Shown: positions 44,656-54,044, numbered from the stretch's first letter. The stretch is 64,000 nt of DNA from Sideroxyarcus sp045866275 (GCA_045866275.1 BAAFRX010000001.1:1-64000), one strand, 5' to 3'. The notes: a model not told the origin generated them from the sequence alone. Numbers and translations are program-made.

Positions 44656-44785
44656 CGTGTTCCCCCGACTCAAAATCTGCACACGTGCAGTCGCCACCGT
44701 TCAATGCGTGCGATTTTTTACAGCGACCATTGTAAAGCCCTTGCGCATGATGCATGGCATCGTTTTCTTTGTAAAGCCGTGCGAC

Positions 44786-46069
44786 TCAATGATCGTGTGC
44801 GGGTTTCCGGATGCTGAAGATGCGCGCCACTTTAACCGCGTGGTCCTGGGTCTGGATGATCTCGATCGGGTAATCGCCAATCTTCACGCTGGTGCCTGCT
44901 TCCGGGATGTCCTGCAGGTGTTCGAGGATCAGTCCGTTGAGGGTCTTGGCTTCTCCCAGCGGCAGGTGGAGTCCCAGTTTGCGGTTGAGCTCGCGCAAAC
45001 TGCTGCCGCCCTCGAGCAGATAGCTGCCGTCGTCCTGGCGCAGATATTTGCCGCTGTGGGCGGGGGATTGCGTGGTGAACTCGCCGACAATCTCTTCCAG
45101 GATGTTTTCCAGCGTGACCATGCCCAGCAGCTCGCCGTATTCGTCCACCACCAGCCCCAGCCGCGTCCGGCGTTCCTGAAATTGCTGCAGTTGCTTGAGG
45201 AGCGGCGTATCGGAAGGGATGAAATATGGATCGTTCAGCACTTCGCGCAATTGCGCGGTATCCATCGTTTCTTCATGCAACAGGGGTAACACACGTTTGA
45301 TGTGCAGAATGCCGATGATGTTGTCCTGCGTCGCGGCATATACGGGCAGCAGCGTGTGATGGCAGGTGATGAGTTGCTGGCGCAATTCGGCGGGCGGCGT
45401 GTCGATATCCAGCGACTCGATCTGGAGGCGCGGAATCATCACATCGTTGACGGTGATGCGTTCCAGATCGACCAGGTTGAGCAGCATCTTCTGGTGTTTG
45501 CGCGGCAGGAAATGTTCGGCATCCAGCACCAGGCCGCGCAGTTCCTCCAGGGTCATTTTCTGCTTGCTTTGGTCGGTCTGGATGTGGATGCGGACGATCC
45601 ACAGCAGTCCTTTGACCAGGGCGGTCGCCACCGAAACGATCGGATGAAACAGGGTAATCAGCGGCGTCAGCACATAGCTGGCGGGCAGGGCGACCCGTTC
45701 CGGGAAGCTGGCGGCAATGATCTTGGGCATGATTTCGCTGAACACCACCAGTGCAAAAGTCAGTGCCAGCGTGCCGAACAGGATGGCCAGGTCATCCTGG
45801 CCGAACAGGCGCAGGATGATGATATTGGTCACGGCCGCAGCCGCGACGTTGAGCAAGGTATTGCCAAGCAGGATCGAACCCAGCAGCTTGTCCACCTTAC
45901 CCAGCAGGCTGGCCGTCAGCCGCGCGCTACGGTTGCCTTTGCGCACCAGGCTGTTCAGGCGGGCGCGATTGAGCGCCATCATGCTGGTTTCCGAGCCGGA
46001 GAAGAAGGCGCTGCAAATCAGCAGGACGATCAGGATGCCGAACAGCGTAGTCAGGGAAATGTCATCCAA
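44786..46069 (-). CDS. CNNM/CorC-type membrane protein (DUF21, CBS pair, CorC_HlyC domains)
   Basis: 427 residues. N-terminal DUF21 with about four helices (SAFFSGSETSMMALNRARLNSL, the family hallmark), two CBS domains (VNDVMIPRLQIESLDID... and DTPLLKQLQQFQERRTRLGLVVDEYGELLGMVTLENILEEIVGEF), and a C-terminal CorC_HlyC domain. Such proteins take part in Mg2+ or Co2+ efflux or homeostasis; the substrate is not proven. It precedes pilC with a 130-bp gap. Confidence 0.88.
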   Translation of the reverse strand: MDDISLTTLFGILIVLLICSAFFSGSETSMMALNRARLNSLVRKGNRSARLTASLLGKVDKLLGSILLGNTLLNVAAAAVTNIIILRLFGQDDLAILFGTLALTFALVVFSEIMPKIIAASFPERVALPASYVLTPLITLFHPIVSVATALVKGLLWIVRIHIQTDQSKQKMTLEELRGLVLDAEHFLPRKHQKMLLNLVDLERITVNDVMIPRLQIESLDIDTPPAELRQQLITCHHTLLPVYAATQDNIIGILHIKRVLPLLHEETMDTAQLREVLNDPYFIPSDTPLLKQLQQFQERRTRLGLVVDEYGELLGMVTLENILEEIVGEFTTQSPAHSGKYLRQDDGSYLLEGGSSLRELNRKLGLHLPLGEAKTLNGLILEHLQDIPEAGTSVKIGDYPIEIIQTQDHAVKVARIFSIRKPAHDH

Positions 46070-46132
46070 AGCATAAGTCCCAAAGGGGGAAGAGGCGGGG
46101 AGTATCGGGGAGTGCGTCCGGCAGTGTCAACT

Positions 46133-47107
46133 TCACCAATCCTTGAAGGTCAGGCCGAACCCGAAGGTGGTTTGTTTGTGGTTATAGTCCACCAGGCTGT
46201 TGCCGTATCCGCTGGTGAGTTGCAGACTCAGGCGTGCCAGGTGCAGGAGGTGCACCGGGGTTGACCAGTCCAGTTGGGCGAAGCCGCGCAGTCGGGCCGT
46301 GGATAGATTGCTGCGAACGAGCAGTGTTACTTCGTCGTCGGTATCGGGGGCCCAGTGCGCTTCCAGTTCCGCCCGCCCCAGGAATTTTTGAATATCCGGA
46401 TTGTCGTCGCTGGCGGTCGCTTCGGGGATGCGCCACCAGCCCCGCGCCAGCAAGTATGAGTGGCTCCACTCCCAGCCGCTTTGCAGATAGACGCGGTTCC
46501 AGCTGCGCGAGAGGGGGAGGCTGCGGCCATTGGATTGGTGCACCAGTCCCAGATTGATGAGTTTCCATCCGCGCGCGCGACCGGTGCCGAAGGTGCCGAT
46601 CAATTCCGGCTCATAATTGGTTTCGCGAAAGGCGGAAGAGTTTGCGCTATTGAACATCTGCCAGTAGGACTGTTGGGTAAAGCCGGCCCAGAGCCGAAAA
46701 TCCGTGAAACCCAAGGCGTTGATCTCGCGGAAATTGCCGATTTCCGATTTGGCGCTGAACTGAAATTTTAATTCGTTGGGGCCGTAAGCGTAGGGCGTGG
46801 CGGCGCTATGTCCCGGGGTGGGCGAGGCCGGCTGCGTGTTGATGCGCGAAGTATGGTGCAGCATCAGGCGGTTGGCGCGATACGGCTCGAGACGACGGAT
46901 GCCGTCCCGGTCGGGGTTGCCGCGCCCATCGAGGTCCCAGGCGCGGGTCAGGGCCGAACGGTCGGCGTAGTGCTGGCCGGTGAGTGTGTCGTAGCAGGCG
47001 AGCCGCTCGGTATCGTTTGATTTCCCGGCGCAGGATTTCCAGTTTGGGCTGGCGGCATGGGCGGTCGTTGCCGCCCACAAGGCCAGCAGGAACGCCAGAC
47101 GCCTCAT
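46133..47107 (-). CDS. pldA: Outer-membrane phospholipase A
   Basis: 324 residues with a signal peptide (MRRLAFLLALWAATTAHAA). A C-terminal beta-barrel of the OMPLA family: KFQFSAKSEIG, LWAGFTQQSYWQMFN, the catalytic His-Ser region GLVHQSNGRSLPLSRSWNRVY, and a terminal aromatic strand ending FGLTFKDW. It hydrolyses phospholipids misplaced in the outer leaflet. ATG overlaps the lgt stop (ATGA), so it is translated with lgt. Confidence 0.9.
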   Translation of the reverse strand: MRRLAFLLALWAATTAHAASPNWKSCAGKSNDTERLACYDTLTGQHYADRSALTRAWDLDGRGNPDRDGIRRLEPYRANRLMLHHTSRINTQPASPTPGHSAATPYAYGPNELKFQFSAKSEIGNFREINALGFTDFRLWAGFTQQSYWQMFNSANSSAFRETNYEPELIGTFGTGRARGWKLINLGLVHQSNGRSLPLSRSWNRVYLQSGWEWSHSYLLARGWWRIPEATASDDNPDIQKFLGRAELEAHWAPDTDDEVTLLVRSNLSTARLRGFAQLDWSTPVHLLHLARLSLQLTSGYGNSLVDYNHKQTTFGFGLTFKDW

Positions 47108-47892
47108 GACGCGGCGTGGCGCGTGCTGCGCCGCATCAGCCAGAGGCCTGCCAGTACCATCGGCAGACTCAACCACTGTCCCATGCTGACCCCGAACGTC
47201 ATCAGGCCAAAAATCCCATCGTCGGGATTGCGCGCGAATTCGCCGATGAAACGGAAGCTGCCATAGCCGATGAGGAACAGGCCGGATACGGCGCCGACGG
47301 GGCGCGGCTTTCCGGAATACAGCCAGAGCAGTGCGAACAGCGCGACGCCCTCCAGCGCAAACTCGTACAACTGCGAAGGATGGCGCGGCAGGCTGTCCAC
47401 TTGCGGGAATACCATGCCCCACGGTCCATCCGTCGGGCGCCCCCACAACTCGCCGTTGATGAAATTGCCGAGCCGCCCGAACGCCAATCCGGGAGGCACG
47501 AGTGGAGCGATGAAATCCATCAGAGACAACCATTGGATATTGCGACTGCGGGCAAACAGCGCCATCGCCACCAGCACGCCGAGGAAGCCGCCGTGGAACG
47601 ACATGCCGCCTTCCCATACCGCGAGGATTTTGAAGGGATGAGAAAAGTAATAGCCCGGGTTGTAAAACAACACTTCGCCCAGACGGCCGCCGAGGATCAC
47701 GCCGAGCACTCCATAAAACAGCAGATCGTCGAGGAATTTATTGTTCTGGTCGGGCTGTTTCAAGGCTCCCAGGCGCATGCGTCCCAGCCAGATGAACACG
47801 ATGAATCCCAGCAGGTACATCAGCCCGTACCAGTGGATGGCGAAGGGGCCGAGATGCAGGGCGACGGGGTCGAATTGCGGGTGAACGAGCAT
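47104..47892 (-). CDS. lgt: Prolipoprotein diacylglyceryl transferase
   Basis: 262 residues, seven transmembrane helices; first step of lipoprotein maturation. Signature GLAFGRLGNFINGELWGRP, plus HWYGLMYLLGF near the N-terminus and SFHGGFLG. Divergent from ilvD with 53 bp between start codons. Confidence 0.96.
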   Translation of the reverse strand: MLVHPQFDPVALHLGPFAIHWYGLMYLLGFIVFIWLGRMRLGALKQPDQNNKFLDDLLFYGVLGVILGGRLGEVLFYNPGYYFSHPFKILAVWEGGMSFHGGFLGVLVAMALFARSRNIQWLSLMDFIAPLVPPGLAFGRLGNFINGELWGRPTDGPWGMVFPQVDSLPRHPSQLYEFALEGVALFALLWLYSGKPRPVGAVSGLFLIGYGSFRFIGEFARNPDDGIFGLMTFGVSMGQWLSLPMVLAGLWLMRRSTRHAAS

Positions 47893-47945
47893 GGGGCGAT
47901 GGGTTAGAATTGATGCCCGGATTATACGTTGCTTAGAAAGACATC

Positions 47946-49796
47946 ATGGCCCAATACCGTTCACGCACTTCCACCCACGGTCGCAACATGGCTGGCGCTC
48001 GCTCCTTGTGGCGCGCGACGGGCATGAAAGACGGCGACTTCGGCAAGCCCATCATCGCCGTTGCCAACTCCTTCACCCAGTTCGTGCCGGGTCATGTGCA
48101 CCTGAAAGACCTTGGGCAACTGGTGGCGCGCGAGATCGAGAAGGCGGGCGGCATCGCCAAGGAATTCGACACCATCGCGGTGGATGACGGCATCGCGATG
48201 GGGCACGACGGCATGTTGTATTCCCTGCCTTCGCGCGACCTCATCGCCGATTCCGTGGAATACATGTGCAACGCGCACTGTGCCGATGCGCTGGTGTGCA
48301 TCTCCAACTGCGACAAGATCACACCGGGCATGTTGATGGCGGCGATGCGCCTGAACATCCCGGTGGTGTTCGTTTCCGGCGGGCCGATGGAAGCGGGCAA
48401 GGCGACCTTGCAAGGCAAAGTCGTCGGTCTGGATCTGGTGGATGCAATGGTGGCGGCGGCGGATGGTCGCGTGAGCGACGAGGATGTAAATGTGATCGAG
48501 CGTTCTGCGTGTCCGACCTGCGGTTCCTGTTCCGGCATGTTCACCGCCAATTCGATGAACTGTCTGACCGAAGCGCTGGGTTTGTCACTGCCCGGCAACG
48601 GTTCGCTGGTGGCAACTCATGCCGAACGTAAGCAACTTTTCTTGCGCGCGGGGCGCACCGTCGTCGAGTTGTGCAAGCGCTATTACGAGCAGGACGACGC
48701 TTCTGTATTGCCGCGCAGTATCGCCACCTTTGAAGCGTTCGAGAACGCGATGACGCTGGACATCGCCATGGGCGGCTCGACCAACACCGTGTTGCACCTG
48801 CTGGCCATCGCGCGCGAGGCCGGGGTGGATTTCACCATGCGCGACATGGATCGTTTGTCGCGCCGGGTGCCGACCCTGTGCAAGGTCGCGCCGTCGTCGG
48901 AATACCACCTGGAAGACGTGCACCGCGCGGGCGGCATCGCCGCCATCCTGGGCGAACTGGATCGTGCGGGCTTGCTGCATGGCGAAGTCGGCACGGTGCA
49001 CAGCCGGACAATGCGCGAAGGGTTGCAGCAGTGGGACATCGCGCAAACGAAAAATGAGGAAGCGAAGAAATTCTTCCGCGCCGCACCCGGCGGCATCGTC
49101 ACCACGATTGCCTTCTCGCAATCCATGCTGTATCCGGAACTGGATACGGACCGCGCCACAGGCTGCATCCGCGATGCGGCGCACGCCTATTCCAAAGATG
49201 GCGGGTTGGCGGTGCTGTACGGCAACATCGCGCTCGATGGCTGCATCGTGAAGACAGCCGGCGTGGATGACAGTATTTTGAAGTTCAGCGGCCGCGCGCG
49301 CGTGTTCGAAAGTCAGGATGCCTCGGTTGCAGCCATTCTGGGCGATCAGATCGTAGCGGGCGATGTGGTGGTGATCCGCTATGAAGGCCCGAAGGGTGGG
49401 CCGGGGATGCAGGAGATGCTGTATCCGACCTCGTACCTCAAATCCAAAGGGCTGGGCAAAGCCTGCGCCCTGCTGACCGACGGGCGCTTCTCCGGCGGCA
49501 CTTCGGGTCTTTCCATCGGCCATGTCTCGCCGGAAGCGGCGAGTGGCGGCGCGATCGGGCTGGTGCAGGAAGGCGACACCATCGCGATCGATATTCCCAA
49601 CCGCACCATCAACCTGGCGATCTCCGATGCCGAACTGGCCAAACGCCGTGCGGTGATGGAGGCGCAGGGCAAGCAAGGTTGGAAGCCTGCCGCCGAGCGT
49701 CCGCGCAAAGTATCTGTCGCATTGCGCGCCTACGCGGCCATGGTGACATCCGCCGACAAGGGCGCAGTGCGCGATGTGACGCAGGTGGAAAAGTGA
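47946..49796 (+). CDS. ilvD: Dihydroxy-acid dehydratase
   Basis: 616 residues; iron-sulfur dehydratase of branched-chain amino acid synthesis. Iron-sulfur cysteines in ISNCDKITPGM and ACPTCGSCSGMFTANSMN, the first around residue 122. GGSTNTVLHLLAIA and TDGRFSGGTSGLSIGHVSPEAA are also typical. The length fits the E. coli-type (4Fe-4S) branch. Confidence 0.96.
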   Translation: MAQYRSRTSTHGRNMAGARSLWRATGMKDGDFGKPIIAVANSFTQFVPGHVHLKDLGQLVAREIEKAGGIAKEFDTIAVDDGIAMGHDGMLYSLPSRDLIADSVEYMCNAHCADALVCISNCDKITPGMLMAAMRLNIPVVFVSGGPMEAGKATLQGKVVGLDLVDAMVAAADGRVSDEDVNVIERSACPTCGSCSGMFTANSMNCLTEALGLSLPGNGSLVATHAERKQLFLRAGRTVVELCKRYYEQDDASVLPRSIATFEAFENAMTLDIAMGGSTNTVLHLLAIAREAGVDFTMRDMDRLSRRVPTLCKVAPSSEYHLEDVHRAGGIAAILGELDRAGLLHGEVGTVHSRTMREGLQQWDIAQTKNEEAKKFFRAAPGGIVTTIAFSQSMLYPELDTDRATGCIRDAAHAYSKDGGLAVLYGNIALDGCIVKTAGVDDSILKFSGRARVFESQDASVAAILGDQIVAGDVVVIRYEGPKGGPGMQEMLYPTSYLKSKGLGKACALLTDGRFSGGTSGLSIGHVSPEAASGGAIGLVQEGDTIAIDIPNRTINLAISDAELAKRRAVMEAQGKQGWKPAAERPRKVSVALRAYAAMVTSADKGAVRDVTQVEK

Positions 49797-49810
49797 TCAA
49801 AAAGCGAACT

Positions 49811-49890
49811 AGCCACGGATGAACACAGATGAAACACGGATAAGAATCAGGCCGATTTCATCCGTGTTTCATCCGTGAAAATCTGTGGCT
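49811..49890. repeat. Dispersed palindromic repeat, copy 3 (ilvD-parA gap)
   Basis: The left arm begins AGCCACGGATGAACACAGAT, the right arm ends ATCCGTGAAAATCTGTGGCT. The arms are inverted copies of each other and of the same CACGGATGAA-unit family as 14363-14447 and 17019-17101. It fills most of the 114-bp gap and ends 20 bp before the parA-like start. Confidence 0.85.
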
Positions 49891-49910
49891 GAAGGATTTT
49901 CGGGGGTGTC

Positions 49911-50540
49911 ATGAAAGCCATACTGGTTGCAAATCCGAAAGGCGGCAGCGGCAAGACCACGCTGTCCACCAACATCGCGGGCTATCTGGCGGCGCAGGGG
50001 CAGCGGGTGGCAATTCTCGATCTGGACCGGCAGAAGTCCGCCACGCAATGGCTGGCGACACGCCCGCCCGAGCTGCCAGGCATCGAGTTGATGCAATCGG
50101 ACGGCGAGCGCAATGCGCCGCTCGACACCCTGGTGATCGATTCTCCGGCGGGGTTGCATGGCAAGAATCTGGAACATGCGTTGAAGCTGGTGCACCGGGT
50201 GATCGTGCCGATCGCGCCGTCGGCTTTCGACATTCAGGCCAGCCGCGATTTTTTGCACCTGCTGCACCACGAGAAAATGGTGCGCAAGGGAAAGATATTC
50301 GTCGGCGTGGTCGGGATGCGCATGGATCCGCGCACGCGCGCCGCGCTGACGCTGGAGCAATTTTTGCAGGGGCTGGATTTGCCGGTGCTCGCTTATCTGC
50401 GCGAGACTCAGGCCTATGTGACGGCGGGATTCGAGGGCAAGACGCTGTTTGACTTGCCTCCTTCCCAGGCGCAGCGTGAACTGGAACAGTGGACTTATTT
50501 GCTGGGATGGCTGCAAAGTGGTGACGAAAATCATGATTAG
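49911..50540 (+). CDS. ParA/MinD-family ATPase
   Basis: 209 residues with the deviant Walker A motif NPKGGSGKTTLSTNIAGYLAA and VAILDLDRQKSATQW, DTLVIDSPAG. A short stand-alone ParA-like protein without parB or minC/minE nearby. Similar orphan ParA proteins position polar complexes or plasmid-like cargo; the partner here is unknown. The next gene starts 9 bp downstream, so it is co-transcribed with a cytochrome gene. Confidence 0.88.
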   Translation: MKAILVANPKGGSGKTTLSTNIAGYLAAQGQRVAILDLDRQKSATQWLATRPPELPGIELMQSDGERNAPLDTLVIDSPAGLHGKNLEHALKLVHRVIVPIAPSAFDIQASRDFLHLLHHEKMVRKGKIFVGVVGMRMDPRTRAALTLEQFLQGLDLPVLAYLRETQAYVTAGFEGKTLFDLPPSQAQRELEQWTYLLGWLQSGDENHD

Positions 50541-50549
50541 GGAGGCGAC

Positions 50550-51143
50550 ATGAACAAATTTTGGATGATGTGCGGTGTGCTGGTGCTGCTGGGATGCCAG
50601 AAGGAAGACACGCCGCCTGCGGCGACGCAAGCGGCCGGGGCGGTGGTTGCGCCAGTCGCACCCCCCTCCGTGGCGCAGGAAGTGAGCAAGGCAGAAACTG
50701 CCCCGGCAAAACCGGTCGCCAAAGCTGCACCGGTGGTGAAGGCGGCTCCGGCGGAGCAGGCCAGCGCGAGGCAAGCACCCCAGATGGCTGCGCCGGTTGC
50801 AGTGCCGCCTGCGTCCGATCCATTGCCGCCGCCGACCGTTGCTCCAGCGCCCGCCCAGTTGGATACCGCGCCGGGACCTGCCGTGATGGAGGCGGCAGTC
50901 CTGGAATTGGCGCGCAAAAGCAACTGTTTTGCCTGCCACGCGCTGGACAAGAAAGTGGTCGGGCCGGCCTGGAAGGCGGTGGCGGCAAAATACCGGGGCG
51001 ACGCCAATGCCCAGCGGTATCTGGAAAACAAGATCGCCAAAGGGGGCGGCGGGGTCTGGGGCGGAACGCCCATGCCGGCCCAACCCAAATTGGACCCGGA
51101 ACAACGCGCGCAATTGGCGAGGTTCATCCTGAATTTGCAATAG
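50550..51143 (+). CDS. Membrane-anchored class I cytochrome c (lipoprotein)
   Basis: 197 residues. Signal peptide with lipobox VLLGC (Cys16 lipidated), a long Ala/Pro-rich flexible linker (about 20-110), then one cytochrome c domain with CFACH (Cys126, Cys129, His130) and probable axial Met175 (GGTPMPAQPK). The linker lets the haem domain reach across the periplasm from the membrane. The haem domain is closely similar to the next gene (both have DKKVVGPAWK after CxxCH). GGGAGG upstream. Likely electron transfer in respiration; the partner is unknown. Confidence 0.88.
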   Translation: MNKFWMMCGVLVLLGCQKEDTPPAATQAAGAVVAPVAPPSVAQEVSKAETAPAKPVAKAAPVVKAAPAEQASARQAPQMAAPVAVPPASDPLPPPTVAPAPAQLDTAPGPAVMEAAVLELARKSNCFACHALDKKVVGPAWKAVAAKYRGDANAQRYLENKIAKGGGGVWGGTPMPAQPKLDPEQRAQLARFILNLQ

Positions 51144-51194
51144 CGCGTCAACCCGAGGGTGGGGCGCCGCGTTAACTGCCTACCGCCGGTATGT

Positions 51195-51222
51195 TTGCAA
51201 TTTGCGCGGGGTTGTTTAGAAT
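51195..51222 (+). promoter_or_regulatory. Putative sigma-70 promoter for the soluble cytochrome c gene
   Basis: TTGCAA (51195-51200), 16-bp spacer, TAGAAT (51217-51222), 63 bp upstream of the start. Predicted by eye. Confidence 0.5.
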
Positions 51223-51284
51223 GCGGTCGGGGTAAGCGCTCCGCTCGTTTTTTCGTGATGTACAACTTGAATAATGGAGAAAAC

Positions 51285-51602
51285 ATGAAATCTATCGTTA
51301 TCAGCATGGCAGTCGCAGCAGGTCTGATGGTTGCCGGTTCCGCAATGGCTACCGATATGCCGGCCGTCGCCAAGAAGAACAACTGTACCGCTTGCCACTC
51401 CGTGGACAAGAAGGTGGTGGGTCCGGCCTGGAAGGATGTCTCTGCCAAATACAAGGGGGATGCAGCCGCTTTCTCCACTACGTTGCCCAATAAAGTGAAG
51501 AAGGGTGGCAGCGGTTCCTGGGGCAAGATGCCGATGCCGGCTAATCCCAAGGTCAGCGATGCCGACATGGCAGAGATCATGGCTTTCATCAAAGGCCTGT
51601 GA
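51285..51602 (+). CDS. Periplasmic class I cytochrome c (c551/c552-like)
   Basis: 105 residues: signal peptide (MKSIVISMAVAAGLMVAGSAMA) then a mature protein of about 83 residues with CTACH (Cys34, Cys37, His38) and axial Met84 (KMPMPANPKV). A small electron shuttle of the cytochrome c8/c551 type. Its haem domain is paralogous to that of the preceding lipoprotein gene. It has its own promoter and terminator, so it is probably a separate, strongly expressed unit. Confidence 0.92.
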   Translation: MKSIVISMAVAAGLMVAGSAMATDMPAVAKKNNCTACHSVDKKVVGPAWKDVSAKYKGDAAAFSTTLPNKVKKGGSGSWGKMPMPANPKVSDADMAEIMAFIKGL

Positions 51603-51623
51603 TTTAGTCAGTGTCAAACGAAG

Positions 51624-51647
51624 AAGCCGGCGCGAGCCGGCTTTTTT
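51624..51647 (+). terminator. Rho-independent terminator after the cytochrome c gene
   Basis: AAGCCGGC (51624-51631), loop GCGA, GCCGGCTT (51636-51643) and T6. Confidence 0.92.
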
Positions 51648-51742
51648 GTCGCCCCGAATTTTGCCGGGCCGCATTTACCGTGCTTGAGTCCGCTGCGTGT
51701 TCAGGGTTTAATCGGGCAAACGACAGATGACAGGTGGCGAAA

Positions 51743-53263
51743 ATGAAAGTGCAGCAGGGGTTTCTGGGGCTGATGGCGTGTGCCATGCCGCAACTGGCCT
51801 GGGCCGACGTAAGCGAAATGGATGCCGCCTTTGCCTCGGTCAACGGCGTGCTGGCGCAGGTCATCTTTTTCGATATCTTCCCGGGTGAGCCGTCGATGCC
51901 GCTGATCGTCGCCTGGTTGATCGTGGCGGCGGTGTTTCTGACCGTGCGTTTCGGTTTCGTCAACCTGCGCATGATGCGCCACGCTTTTCGCGTGATCCGC
52001 GGCAAATACCGCACCGTGGACGACCGGGGAGAGGTGACGTCGTTTCAGGCCTTGTCCACCGCGTTGTCCGCCACGGTGGGCTTGGGCAATATCGCCGGTG
52101 TCGCCATCGCCATTTCCATTGGTGGGCCGGGCGCGACGTTCTGGATGATCGTGGCGGGTTTCCTCGGCATGAGCACCAAGTTCACCGAGGCCAGCCTGGC
52201 GCAGATGTACCGGCGCGTTCGCCCGGATGGTCGCCTCATGGGCGGCGCGATGGAATATCTGTCGATCGGCCTTGCCGAGAAAGGGGTCCCGGGGTTGGGC
52301 AAGACGCTGGCGATCCTGTTCGCCCTCTTCACCATCTTCGGCTCGTTCGGTGCGGGGAGTGCGTTCCAGGTCAGCCAGTCGATGGGGGCGGTCCAGGCGC
52401 AGATCCCATTCTTCAAGGAATTCCCGATTGCCTACGGCTTGCTCATGGCCGTGGCCGTAGGGCTGGTCATCATCGGTGGTTTGCGCCGCATTGCGCACGT
52501 GGCGGAAGCCGTGGTGCCGACCATGGTCATCCTCTATGTCGGAGCGTGTATCTGGATCATCGGCAGCAATGCGCCACTTATTCCGGATGCGTTGGTGAAG
52601 ATCGTGACGGAAGCTTTTTCTCCCATTGCCGTCGCAGGAGGGATGGTCGGCGTGGTCGTGCAGGGGTTCAAGCGCGCCGTGTTTTCCTCGGAAGCGGGTT
52701 TGGGGTCGGCGGCAATCGCGCACTCGACTGCATCGGTAAAGTATCCCGTTCGGCAAGGCTTGGTGGCTTTGTACGAACCCTTCATCGATACCGTGGTGAT
52801 CTGCACGATGACCGCATTGGTGATCATCATCACGGGGGTGTACAACGCGCCTGAATATGAGGCGATTCGTGCGGCGAGCCAAGGGGCCACGCTTACTTCG
52901 ATGGCGTTCGCCACCGTCTCGGATTGGTTCCCCGCGATCCTCGCGCTGGCCGTTGTATTGTTCGCCTACAGCACGGCCATTTCCTGGTCATATTACGGCG
53001 AGCGGTGCTGGGTGTATGTCTTCGGCGAGCGATATTCGCTGCTGTACAAGACCCTCTTTATCGGCTTCGTCGTGATCGCATCGGTGGTGAGCGCAGCCAA
53101 TCTGGTGGATTTCACCGACCTGCTGGTGTTGTCCATGGCCTTCCCCAACCTGATCGGTCTCTATGTGTTGAGCGGCAAAGTGAAACTTGCGCTGAACGAA
53201 TACGAGGCGAAACTTGCCAGCGGCGAGCTGGACCGGGAAGTGACCGTCAAGCGATCGCTTTGA
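51743..53263 (+). CDS. Sodium:alanine/glycine symporter (AGCS family)
   Basis: 506 residues from ATG 51743 (a GTG at 51734 would add three). A signal-like hydrophobic start is followed by about ten transmembrane helices. Family motifs: SATVGLGNIAGVAIAISIGGPGATFWMIV and FKRAVFSSEAGLGSAAIAHS. Expected to import alanine or glycine with sodium. Convergent with the downstream TSUP gene (17-bp overlap). Confidence 0.9.
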   Translation: MKVQQGFLGLMACAMPQLAWADVSEMDAAFASVNGVLAQVIFFDIFPGEPSMPLIVAWLIVAAVFLTVRFGFVNLRMMRHAFRVIRGKYRTVDDRGEVTSFQALSTALSATVGLGNIAGVAIAISIGGPGATFWMIVAGFLGMSTKFTEASLAQMYRRVRPDGRLMGGAMEYLSIGLAEKGVPGLGKTLAILFALFTIFGSFGAGSAFQVSQSMGAVQAQIPFFKEFPIAYGLLMAVAVGLVIIGGLRRIAHVAEAVVPTMVILYVGACIWIIGSNAPLIPDALVKIVTEAFSPIAVAGGMVGVVVQGFKRAVFSSEAGLGSAAIAHSTASVKYPVRQGLVALYEPFIDTVVICTMTALVIIITGVYNAPEYEAIRAASQGATLTSMAFATVSDWFPAILALAVVLFAYSTAISWSYYGERCWVYVFGERYSLLYKTLFIGFVVIASVVSAANLVDFTDLLVLSMAFPNLIGLYVLSGKVKLALNEYEAKLASGELDREVTVKRSL

Positions 53264-54044
53264 GCAGGAGCTTGGTCGCCAGGCCGAGCAGCAATAGCGC
53301 GAATCCCTTGCGCAGCAAGGGCACTTGAATGCGGTGGGCCGTTTGGGCGCCTAGCGGGGCCGTCAAGACGCTGGCGCTGGCCGCCCAAAACAGGGCGGGC
53401 AAATAAACGAAGCCGAGATGCATTTCCGGCAATGCCGGGAGGTGCGACCCAATCAGGATGTAGCCGAGGGTACCGCCGACGGCAATGGGAAACCCGATGG
53501 CGGAAGCGGTGCCGATGGCGCGCCGCAGGGGTACGTTGCACCAGATCAGGAAGGGGATGACCACCGTGCCGCCGCCGATGGAGACCAGACTGCTGAGCCA
53601 TCCGGTGAACGTGCCGAACAGGCTCATTCCCGGGATGCCTGGCAATTCTCGCCCGGCGTGCGGTTTGAAATCCAGCAATATCTGGGTCGCTGCGAAATAA
53701 ACGAACAGCGCAAAGAACCCCATCAGGAAATGCGGCGACACCAGCGCCGCGGAGGTGGCGCCGAGTGCCGTGCCCGACAATATTCCGGGGGTGATATGGC
53801 GCAACACCCGCCAATCGACCGCGCCGTGCAGGTGATGCTTGCGCAGGCTCGCCAGCGAAGTGAACAGGATGACTGCCATGCTCGTCCCCAGCGCGAGGTG
53901 CATGGTGTGATCGGGCGGCAAATGTTGCGCTTCGAACAGCCACAGGAAGACAGGTACGAGGATCGTCCCGCCGCCGATACCGAACAGGCCGCCCAGGAAT
54001 CCCGCGATTGCGCCCAACAGCAGATAGGCGAGAGCCCACTCCAT
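53247..54044 (-). CDS. TSUP/TauE-SafE family membrane permease
   Basis: 265 residues from MEWALAYLLLGAIAGFLGGLFGIGGGTILVP, about eight helices, with the two internal repeats GGLFGIGGGTILVP and SLVSIGGGTVVIPFLI typical of the family. Such proteins export sulfite, sulfoacetate or related anions; the substrate is unknown. The start ATG shares a base with the stop of the EVE gene (TGATG); an in-frame ATG at 54080 would lie within that gene. Confidence 0.88.
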   Translation of the reverse strand: MEWALAYLLLGAIAGFLGGLFGIGGGTILVPVFLWLFEAQHLPPDHTMHLALGTSMAVILFTSLASLRKHHLHGAVDWRVLRHITPGILSGTALGATSAALVSPHFLMGFFALFVYFAATQILLDFKPHAGRELPGIPGMSLFGTFTGWLSSLVSIGGGTVVIPFLIWCNVPLRRAIGTASAIGFPIAVGGTLGYILIGSHLPALPEMHLGFVYLPALFWAASASVLTAPLGAQTAHRIQVPLLRKGFALLLLGLATKLLLKAIA

